Shown here: positions 1-5,051 of the stretch, one piece after another
Position numbering within the stretch: position 1 is the first letter of the stretch
Layout of the letters: every line of letters starts with the position of its first letter
Assembly: GCA_018224455.1 (NCBI GenBank)
Contig: JAGTUY010000124.1
Coordinates: 1 to 6,694 of the forward strand
Length of the DNA stretch: 6,694 nt
Source of the DNA: Desulfosarcina sp.
GTDB lineage: Bacteria; Desulfobacterota; Desulfobacteria; Desulfobacterales; Desulfosarcinaceae
Direction of reading: 5' to 3'
Notes under the pieces: model-generated
What the model was told of the DNA's origin: nothing
Database searches by the model: none
The model's input: only the letters and a program-made list of their open reading frames with translations
Translations under genes and position numbers: made by a program

Positions 1-1046
1 AAATCCACGAGCATCAGGTGCTCGGCCCGCTCCTTCTCGTCGGCCAGCAGTTCCGAGGCCAAGACCCGGTCCGCCTGTTCACTGGCTCCCCGGGGTCGGG
101 TACCGGCGATGGGTCGCAGGGTGGCCACGCCGTTTTCCAGGCGCACCATGGTTTCCGGTGAGGATCCCACCAGGGCCATCTCATCGAAATGAAAAAAGTA
201 GAGGTACGGAGACGGGTTCACATAACGCTGTGCCCGATAGATGGCAATGATGTCCCCGGGCGCGCTGCATTGAAAGGGCTGCGAGATAACGGCCTGGATC
301 ACGTCGCCTTGCTGGATGTGTTCTTTTACGCGGGCTACCCGCTCTCTGAACGTTTGCGCCGCCAGCAGCGGGACCATGGTCGAGCTGTCACCGACGCCCT
401 CCGGCGCAGCATCGCCAGCACGCGTGGCCATGCGTTGTTCAATAGCGTCCAGCCGCGTCATGGCATCATCGTAGGCCGCTGTAGCATCCGGATTCCCGTC
501 GGTAAAGACGATGGCCACACAGATCATCGTGTTGCGAATGTTGTCGAAAATAAGTAGCTCGTCACAGAGAATGAAGTGGGCCATGGGGGCATCCACCGAC
601 ATTCGGTTGGGGATACGCTCGAAAAATGAAACCATTTCATAGGTGAGATAACCGACCAGCCCACCCCAGAACCGGGGAAGCTCACCCATTTCCGCCGGCT
701 GAAAACGGCTCATGAACGCTTTCAGGATGCTAAGGGGATCGCCGCCGTGGAGGATTTTCTCTTCCCGGCCGTTCTCGGCAATAATCACCTGATCGGCAAA
801 AACCTTGACGTGGGTCCTGGCCGACGTGCCCAGAAAGCTGTAACGCCCCCATTTTTCACCGCCCTCCACACTCTCCAGCAGAAAAAGCGGTGTTCGCGGT
901 CCCTTGCCAGCGTCGTCGTAGCATTTTTTCAACAGGGAGACCGGCGTCTCCATGTCGGCCAGAATCTCACGGCAAACGGGAATCACATTACAGGTATGGG
1001 CCAACGCATCAAACCGTTCCCGGCTTGGAAATTCCTTCAATTTCAT
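1..1046 (-). CDS. trpE: Anthranilate synthase component I (TrpE), 3' end cut by window edge
   Basis: This subunit converts chorismate to anthranilate, the first committed step of tryptophan synthesis, using ammonia supplied by the glutaminase partner TrpG/TrpD. The visible part is 348 codons; family members are usually about 460-520 residues, so roughly the last quarter, with the rest of the catalytic core, lies beyond the left edge. The N-terminal domain carries the LLES motif (residues 56-59), the tryptophan feedback-binding element of TrpE. The chorismate-binding domain shows GDVIQAV (Q251), NPSPY (277-281), VGSSPET (293-299), PIAGTRPRG (312-320) and AEHLMLVD (341-348) with the conserved His343. 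PIAGT, with Ala where the PabB family has Lys (PIKGT), favours anthranilate synthase over aminodeoxychorismate synthase. The start is set by an AGAGG ribosome binding site (1054-1058) 7 nt upstream of the ATG. Other trp genes may follow beyond the edge; this cannot be seen. Confidence 0.95.
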   Translation of the reverse strand, partial: MKLKEFPSRERFDALAHTCNVIPVCREILADMETPVSLLKKCYDDAGKGPRTPLFLLESVEGGEKWGRYSFLGTSARTHVKVFADQVIIAENGREEKILHGGDPLSILKAFMSRFQPAEMGELPRFWGGLVGYLTYEMVSFFERIPNRMSVDAPMAHFILCDELLIFDNIRNTMICVAIVFTDGNPDATAAYDDAMTRLDAIEQRMATRAGDAAPEGVGDSSTMVPLLAAQTFRERVARVKEHIQQGDVIQAVISQPFQCSAPGDIIAIYRAQRYVNPSPYLYFFHFDEMALVGSSPETMVRLENGVATLRPIAGTRPRGASEQADRVLASELLADEKERAEHLMLVD

Positions 1047-1062
1047 CTGTTTTCCTCTTTCC

Positions 1063-1093
1063 AATAAAAAAGGCCGTGTTTGGTTCCACGACC
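1063..1093 (-). terminator. Candidate attenuator (intrinsic terminator) in the trpE leader
   Basis: Read on the minus strand, GGTCGTG (1093-1087) pairs with CACGGCC (1078-1072). The stem is 7 bp with one G-U pair, around an 8-nt loop. It is followed at once by six T, then ATT. The structure ends about 17 nt before trpE's start codon and just ahead of its ribosome binding site. It is polar: the other strand has no T-run after the stem. No minus-strand gene lies upstream that would need a terminator, so control of trpE readthrough is the simplest role. I found no leader peptide with Trp codons, so the trigger is unknown. Confidence 0.6.
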
Positions 1094-1115
1094 CTTAACA
1101 ACCGATGTTTAAGGG
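1092..1115. repeat. 7-bp inverted repeat over the trpE -10 region
   Basis: CCCTTAA (1092-1098) and TTAAGGG (1109-1115) form a perfect 7-bp inverted repeat with a 10-bp spacer. It covers the predicted trpE -10 hexamer and start point, where a repressor would block RNA polymerase. It does not resemble the enterobacterial TrpR operator. In RNA it would share two bases with the attenuator stem. Confidence 0.35.
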
Positions 1116-1134
1116 CTTTTGGATGGGGTGTCAA
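1106..1134 (-). promoter_or_regulatory. Candidate sigma70 promoter for trpE
   Basis: The minus strand shows a perfect -35 hexamer TTGACA (1134-1129), a 17-bp spacer, and TAAACA (1111-1106) as a -10 matching the consensus at 3 of 6 positions. The predicted start is near 1099, giving a leader of about 53 nt. This sits uneasily with the attenuator hairpin, which would begin only about 6 nt into the transcript. Either the real start lies further upstream or the hairpin acts without a leader peptide. Confidence 0.45.
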
Positions 1135-1359
1135 GGCTTTTCTGTTCTTATGTATAGTAACATTATTGACAATGATGGACGCCTACCCGCCGGACCGGTG
1201 CTCGATATCTCTGCGTGGCGCCGACAAGCGGCGGGGAATGCACTCCCTGTTGCGGTTCAACGGCTCGCCTCGGTGGCAAGTAAATTGCATGACATAATTG
1301 TCGAAAATCGGTTCTGAATTGGCGACGCACCGGATTCATCTGGCCTGGGCGGGTATTGC

Positions 1360-1388
1360 TGGACAGTTGTAAAAAACAGCCATATTTT
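1360..1388 (+). promoter_or_regulatory. Candidate sigma70 promoter for the response regulator gene
   Basis: TGGACA (1360-1365, five of six -35 positions), a 17-bp spacer and TATTTT (1383-1388, four of six -10 positions) face the response regulator gene. A start near 1395 would give a 5' leader of about 98 nt. Short complementary segments in that leader, such as GTCC/GGAC, are too weak to call a structure. A sigma54 site was considered just upstream, but the spacing is wrong. Confidence 0.4.
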
Positions 1389-1492
1389 TAGGGAAAGCGC
1401 GTCCTAAAATCGGACATGCCTGTGCACAAAAGGGCATCCCATGCGCAAGAATTGCAGCAGCGGATGCCAATAGCCCATATGCGAGGTGCGCC

Positions 1493-2104
1493 ATGCATAG
1501 ACAGACCCGTATTATGGTCGTTGAAGACGACCCCAACGTATCCACCGTGCTGACCGCCCGATTGGAGAGCTTGGACTACCTGGTATGCGGCACCGCCGAA
1601 ACCGGACTCGAAGCCATCAGCGGGGTTTACCGGAATAACCCGGACCTGGTCACCATGGATATTCTGCTCAAAGGGGAAATGAACGGGATCGAAGCCGCCG
1701 CAAAAATAGCCGAAGGTTCGGATGTACCCATCATCTACATGACCTGCCTTTCCGATCAACAGGTCTTCAAGCGAGCCCTCGGAACCCACCCGTACGGGTA
1801 CATCATCAAACCCTATGACATCAATGAACTGCGATCAGCCATTGAAATTGCCGTGGTCAAATACAACGCGTCCAAAGAGCAGAAAATACTGATCACCCAG
1901 CTGCAAAAAGCCCTCCAGGAAGTCAAAACCCTCAGCGGCCTGCTGCCCATCTGTGCCTCCTGTAAAAAAATCCGTAAAGACGACAGCACCTGGCAGGCGA
2001 TCGAGGACTACATCACCTGCCATTCCAACGCCGACTTCACCCATGGCATCTGCCCCGAATGCGCCCATCGGCTTTACCCGGAACTTTATCGACACAAGGG
2101 CTGA
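1493..2104 (+). CDS. Response regulator: receiver domain plus CxxC...CxxC tail
   Basis: This is a 203-residue cytoplasmic protein. Residues 5-122 are a CheY-like receiver domain with the acidic pocket E11-D12-D13, the phospho-acceptor D56 (in TMDILL), the switch T84 (in YMT) and the conserved K106 (in IKPY). All residues needed for phosphorylation are present. A hydrophilic helical linker, probably coiled-coil (about 125-149), leads to a tail (151-197) with C154-x2-C157 and C187-x2-C190. That spacing suggests a small metal-binding module. I recall a similar tail on receiver and PAS-kinase proteins of deltaproteobacteria, but know of no assigned function. There is no DNA-binding or enzymatic output domain. 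The start follows GAGGTG (1483-1488), 4 nt before the ATG. No cognate histidine kinase is in the window, so its input is unknown. Confidence 0.9.
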   Translation: MHRQTRIMVVEDDPNVSTVLTARLESLDYLVCGTAETGLEAISGVYRNNPDLVTMDILLKGEMNGIEAAAKIAEGSDVPIIYMTCLSDQQVFKRALGTHPYGYIIKPYDINELRSAIEIAVVKYNASKEQKILITQLQKALQEVKTLSGLLPICASCKKIRKDDSTWQAIEDYITCHSNADFTHGICPECAHRLYPELYRHKG

Positions 2105-2142
2105 TCCGGACGGGTTTGTTAAAACACATGCCTATTTGGGTC

Positions 2143-2171
2143 TTGACAGCCAACCGATTCCCCCCGAAAAT
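2143..2171 (+). promoter_or_regulatory. Candidate sigma70 promoter for the PAC2 gene
   Basis: A perfect TTGACA (2143-2148), a 17-bp C-rich spacer and GAAAAT (2166-2171, four of six -10 positions) lie in the 160-bp gap after the response regulator gene. A start near 2178 would give a leader of about 87 nt containing the 12-bp direct repeat. No intrinsic terminator separates the two genes, so readthrough from the response regulator gene is also possible. Confidence 0.4.
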
Positions 2172-2204
2172 GGTGGAACCGCGGTCACCGTTGCCAAAAT
2201 TGAT

Positions 2205-2242
2205 GCGTTCGTAACAAGCTGCATGTCGTCGCGTTCGTAACA
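2205..2242 (+). repeat. Pair of 12-bp direct repeats upstream of the PAC2 gene
   Basis: GCGTTCGTAACA occurs exactly at 2205-2216 and 2231-2242, with a 26-bp period. Each copy contains the small dyad GTT-CGT-AAC. The second copy ends 22 bp before the chosen PAC2 start. It may be a regulator-binding pair in the leader or a chance short duplication. Confidence 0.5.
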
Positions 2243-2264
2243 TATGGCCTCAATTAAGGATCCT

Positions 2265-3128
2265 ATGGAATACCAAACCTTCCGATTGGAGACGCTGCCA
2301 GAACTGGCGGCACCGGTGTTTATCATCGGTTTCCGAGGATGGGGCAATGCACTCGAGGTGTCGGCCGGTACGGCCGCTTATTTGGTGGAGACCCTCCAGG
2401 CCGTTTCCTTCGGCCATATCGAATCCGACCACTGCTATCGTTATGACGAAACCCGCCCCGTGGTGAAAATCGAAGCCGGTGTCATGAAATCGATTACTCC
2501 TCCGGGGGGAAGCTTCTTCGCCATCGAAACGCATCCCGGTGAGAAAGATCTGGTAGTATTGATCGCCGACGAGCCCAACCTGAACTGGTACCGGTTTTCC
2601 CGGGAGTTGGTGGATCTGGCCCACCGGCTGAAGGCAACGGAGGTGATTACCCTGGGCAGTATGTTCGACAATGTGTTGCATACGGACCGGATTATTTCAG
2701 CGGTAACCGCCGGCAGCGATGTCGAAGGCCTGGTAGTCCGGCACCGGGTGATTCCGATCAATTACCACGGTCCCAGCGCCATCCATACGGTCATTCTGGA
2801 GGCCTGCCGGAAGCGTGCGGTGGCCGGTGCCAGCCTCTGGGGCCACTGTCCCGCCTACCTGCAGGGCATTACCCACCATGGCATGATGCTTCAGTTGGTC
2901 CGCCTGCTCGCCGATATGGCATCTTTTTCAGTGAAGACAGAGGCGCTGGAAGCCGGCTGGGAAGCCCTTGAAATTCAGATTCAAAAGCTGATGACCGACA
3001 ATCCCAAACTCCGGGAAGTCATGGACCAGGTCCGCAAAGAGAAACGCGAAGGCGCCATGCAGGACCTGGGACAAAACGGGAATGAACAGGGCAAGGTGAT
3101 CAATCTTAAGGATTTTCTCGATCCCTGA
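2265..3128 (+). CDS. PAC2-family protein (proteasome assembly chaperone-like)
   Basis: This is a 287-residue soluble protein with no signal peptide or membrane segment. It reads as a PAC2-domain protein, a family named for eukaryotic proteasome assembly chaperones and also found in archaea and many bacteria that lack proteasomes. Supporting segments are FIIGFRGWGNA (19-29) opening the fold, LVVLIADEPNLNWYRFS (96-112), TEVITLGSM (125-133) and the GASLWGHCPAYLQ region (188-200) typical of the domain's second half. The last 60 or so residues are charged and helical, ending in VINLKDFLDP. The upstream ATG at 2244 would add seven residues but has no ribosome binding site; the ATG at 2265 follows AAGGA (2256-2260) by 4 nt, so I chose it. 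Its bacterial role is not established. It converges on the ATP-grasp gene with 3 bp between the stop codons. Confidence 0.85.
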   Translation: MEYQTFRLETLPELAAPVFIIGFRGWGNALEVSAGTAAYLVETLQAVSFGHIESDHCYRYDETRPVVKIEAGVMKSITPPGGSFFAIETHPGEKDLVVLIADEPNLNWYRFSRELVDLAHRLKATEVITLGSMFDNVLHTDRIISAVTAGSDVEGLVVRHRVIPINYHGPSAIHTVILEACRKRAVAGASLWGHCPAYLQGITHHGMMLQLVRLLADMASFSVKTEALEAGWEALEIQIQKLMTDNPKLREVMDQVRKEKREGAMQDLGQNGNEQGKVINLKDFLDP

Positions 3129-3131
3129 CGG

Positions 3132-4370
3132 CTACTGGCGGTAAACGGTGGGCTTGTCGTCAACATCGATATCGATACCGACCGTGTCTCCGGTCTTAAA
3201 GCCGATCCGCTTGAATTCGCGAACCACGTCGTCGTGGCGATCCACATACCAGTATACGGTCCACAGGGGGTTTCGGACCGTGTCGATACCGTATGCATCG
3301 TGGCTGCACAGATTGATCCGGAACTTGTCCTTAGCGATGAGCGTGTCGGCTTCGGACAGGAATATATCGATCTGGTAGAGGTTGTTGTGCAGGGCTTTGG
3401 ACAGCTCCGCCTGCAGTTCCGGCGTGTCGTCCAGGTAATGGCTGGCAATCTGGTAAAGATCAACCGGGTCCTGAATGGCCAGTCCAAGCACCGCGTATCG
3501 CTGATGGCGCAAGGCAAACGCCTCGAATTCCGCTTCATAGGCCTTGATGGAATCGATGATCTGGGCGATATCCGGCTTGCCTGGCGTGGCACAGTCGCTG
3601 ACCATCTCCTCACACTGGGAGATGATATCGATATAAAAGGCTTTATTGTCCATCACATACACCGGCCGCTCCCGGTAGCTGCGCCGCTTGCGGATCCGCC
3701 GGATGCCGTCCAGGGTGATGGACCGCCGGCTCTCCTTTTCCTCCAGGATGTCGATGCTGGAAATGTCTTTGGCCTGCACCACGTGAATGCCGCCGTCGGC
3801 TGAAATAATGTATTCGATCTCGCATCGAAATCCCAGATGGGCCTGAATCTTCTTTGACAGCTGAACCAGCCGCCGGTCATGGGGGGTCCGGGTGATGTAA
3901 GGTTCACTTTGCACCTTGTGAATGCGGTCCCGACAATATCCGAACTCCCAGTTGCCGCCAATGATCTTGGCCATTACGCTGGATCCGTCGATGAAGGGCA
4001 TGACGATCACCCCCATCTGTTCGAGATCCATCTGCGGAGCATGGTTGAACCGCTGCTGCCGGGCAATGCTCAAGTGTTTGCTGCTTTTTGCCAGCTTGAT
4101 CATCTTGTTGCGGGCATAGCGGATGCCCCCCACATCGGCATAGGTTTCCAACGAGTCGAATGTCCCCCCCTTGAAACGGCGTTCCAATGGATGGGCACTG
4201 CGGGCGATCACCTTGAAGCTTTGGCGGTGTTTTGCCAGAAACGACTCGAGGGCGGCGAAATCTTCGGTCTCAAAATGCTGCGGGGGGACATAAATGAAGT
4301 CGGGGACCTCAAAACCGCCTTGTTTGAGCTTATCCAGCAGTTCCGCCTTTTCGGGTATGGGGTGGGACAT
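3132..4370 (-). CDS. PEP synthase/PPDK-type ATP-grasp domain protein with unknown C-terminal half
   Basis: This is a 412-residue cytoplasmic protein. Residues about 22-208 resemble the nucleotide-binding domain of PEP synthase and pyruvate phosphate dikinase: FKVIARSA (52-59, with the conserved Arg57), a glycine-containing GGTFDSL (68-74), VIVMPFIDGSS (121-131), and CEIEYIISADGGIHVVQAKDIS (183-204), where E184/E186 and Q199 fall where family members bind metal-ATP. The phosphohistidine swivel domain and PEP/pyruvate domain are absent, since the family is usually about 800-900 residues. Residues 210-412 match nothing I recognise; they include the basic patch RRIRKRR (224-230), a helical middle and an acidic end. 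The reaction is therefore unknown. The start at 4370 follows AGGAG by 7 nt; an ATG 20 codons upstream, at 4430, lies inside the tetR operator and has no such site. The gene is divergent from tetR. Confidence 0.75.
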   Translation of the reverse strand: MSHPIPEKAELLDKLKQGGFEVPDFIYVPPQHFETEDFAALESFLAKHRQSFKVIARSAHPLERRFKGGTFDSLETYADVGGIRYARNKMIKLAKSSKHLSIARQQRFNHAPQMDLEQMGVIVMPFIDGSSVMAKIIGGNWEFGYCRDRIHKVQSEPYITRTPHDRRLVQLSKKIQAHLGFRCEIEYIISADGGIHVVQAKDISSIDILEEKESRRSITLDGIRRIRKRRSYRERPVYVMDNKAFYIDIISQCEEMVSDCATPGKPDIAQIIDSIKAYEAEFEAFALRHQRYAVLGLAIQDPVDLYQIASHYLDDTPELQAELSKALHNNLYQIDIFLSEADTLIAKDKFRINLCSHDAYGIDTVRNPLWTVYWYVDRHDDVVREFKRIGFKTGDTVGIDIDVDDKPTVYRQ

Positions 4371-4383
4371 CCGATTTCTCCTA

Positions 4384-4412
4384 TTGACATTTCCATTCAA
4401 AGTCTTTAATAA
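4384..4412 (+). promoter_or_regulatory. Candidate sigma70 promoter for tetR-sulP
   Basis: A perfect TTGACA (4384-4389), a 17-bp spacer and TAATAA (4407-4412) point at the tetR gene. The predicted start, near 4419, falls at the first base of the inverted-repeat operator. The leader would be about 42 nt. I found no convincing opposing promoter for the ATP-grasp gene. Confidence 0.5.
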
Positions 4413-4418
4413 AAAAAA

Positions 4419-4438
4419 CCGACCGATCATTCGGTTGG
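4419..4438. promoter_or_regulatory. Candidate TetR operator (inverted repeat)
   Basis: CCGACCGA (4419-4426) and TCGGTTGG (4431-4438) form an 8-bp inverted repeat matching at 7 of 8 positions around TCAT. Similar CCGACCG-type dyads are common operators for TetR-family repressors. It overlaps the predicted tetR start point, 22 bp before its ATG, and sits about 50 bp upstream of the divergent ATP-grasp start. A bound repressor could therefore block tetR-sulP and perhaps affect both directions. Confidence 0.6.
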
Positions 4439-4460
4439 CCTAATTTTGAACAGGTAACAC

Positions 4461-5045
4461 ATGTCCAAACGAAATGCAATCCTTGCTTCCGCCACCCGGC
4501 TTTTTTCGCGAAACGGGTTTCAGGGAACCGCCATGGCGGAGCTGTCCGCCATCACCGGTGCGGCAACCGGAACCATCTTTCACCATTTCAAGAACAAGGA
4601 GGACCTCTTTTTGCAGGTGCTGAATGATGTGAAAGAGAGCATCCTGGACCAGTTTGACCGGCATCAGCAGACCTGCCGGGATCAAAATGGGATAGCGCGG
4701 GTCGAGGGAGTGGTCGCTTTTTATCTGCACCTGGCCGGCACCATGGAAGACCAGTTCCTGATCATTCACCGCCACGATCCCTATCAAATGGCCGAAACCA
4801 GTCCGGTGTGCCGCAGCCATCTGGAATCCATTTACACCTGTTTGCTGGACATTTTCGAGGAGGGAATCCAAACGGGCATGCGGGACGGATCGGTAGCGGT
4901 CGACTCCCCGCGACAGACGGCCATGGTTCTCTTTGCCATGGTGGACGGCATCGCCCGGCTCAACACCTACCGGGTGTATGACGCCGGCACCCTTTACGAC
5001 AGTTTGATGGTCGCCTGCCGCAGGCTGCTGACCGGAGGCCGGTAG
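4461..5045 (+). CDS. TetR/AcrR-family transcriptional regulator
   Basis: This is a 194-residue DNA-binding repressor, the usual length for the family. Residues 7-54 form the TetR N-terminal helix-turn-helix: ILASATRLFSRNGF (7-20), the AELSAITGAATGTIFHHF stretch (26-43) containing the recognition helix, then KNKEDLF (44-50). Residues 55-194 are the all-helical ligand-binding and dimerisation domain, whose sequence does not reveal the inducer. The ATG follows AGG (4452-4454) by 6 nt. The gene lies just after an inverted repeat expected to be its own operator. It is separated from the SulP gene by 6 bp in the same reading frame, so it probably autoregulates and controls the transporter. A divergent ATP-grasp gene may share the control region. 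Confidence 0.93.
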   Translation: MSKRNAILASATRLFSRNGFQGTAMAELSAITGAATGTIFHHFKNKEDLFLQVLNDVKESILDQFDRHQQTCRDQNGIARVEGVVAFYLHLAGTMEDQFLIIHRHDPYQMAETSPVCRSHLESIYTCLLDIFEEGIQTGMRDGSVAVDSPRQTAMVLFAMVDGIARLNTYRVYDAGTLYDSLMVACRRLLTGGR

Positions 5046-5051
5046 ACTGCC

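Larger units (their letters stand above)
1047..1492. other. Divergent intergenic region between trpE and the response regulator gene
   Basis: The left 90 bp hold the trpE leader, hairpin, dyad and promoter described separately. Around 1162-1176 is an AT-rich imperfect dyad, ATTATTG-A-CAATGAT, with 6 of 7 positions matching. From about 1180 to 1280 the DNA is GC-rich and open in two forward frames (possible ORFs 890-1297 and 1105-1317), but neither has a ribosome binding site or recognisable protein motifs. Around 1287-1298 is a short GACA-N4-TGTC dyad. The right part carries a promoter-like element for the response regulator gene. I see no RNA gene or mobile element here. Confidence 0.5.

Noticed and set aside
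189..557. Plus-strand open frames at 189-557 and 747-1067 across trpE
   Set aside because: The minus strand encodes TrpE continuously with LLES, NPSPY and PIAGTRPRG motifs, so these are shadows.
1105..1317. Possible small protein of 70 codons in the trpE-response regulator gap
   Set aside because: Its start lies inside the trpE promoter dyad, it has no ribosome binding site, and its sequence matches no family I recognise. It could be a decayed remnant, but nothing shows it.
1341..1360. Sigma54-like promoter (TGGCC...TTGCT) upstream of the response regulator gene
   Set aside because: The GG and GC elements are 4 bp further apart than the strict sigma54 spacing allows.
3165..3176. Perfect 12-bp palindrome ATCGATATCGAT
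   Set aside because: It lies in the ATP-grasp coding sequence, where it encodes the repeated Ile-Asp pairs near the C-terminus. Coding explains it.
3234..3803. Plus-strand open frame (189 codons) opposite the ATP-grasp gene, with another at 3879-4409
   Set aside because: Both mirror the codon structure of the minus-strand gene, which has a well-placed ribosome binding site and ATP-grasp motifs. Neither plus-strand frame shows recognisable motifs.
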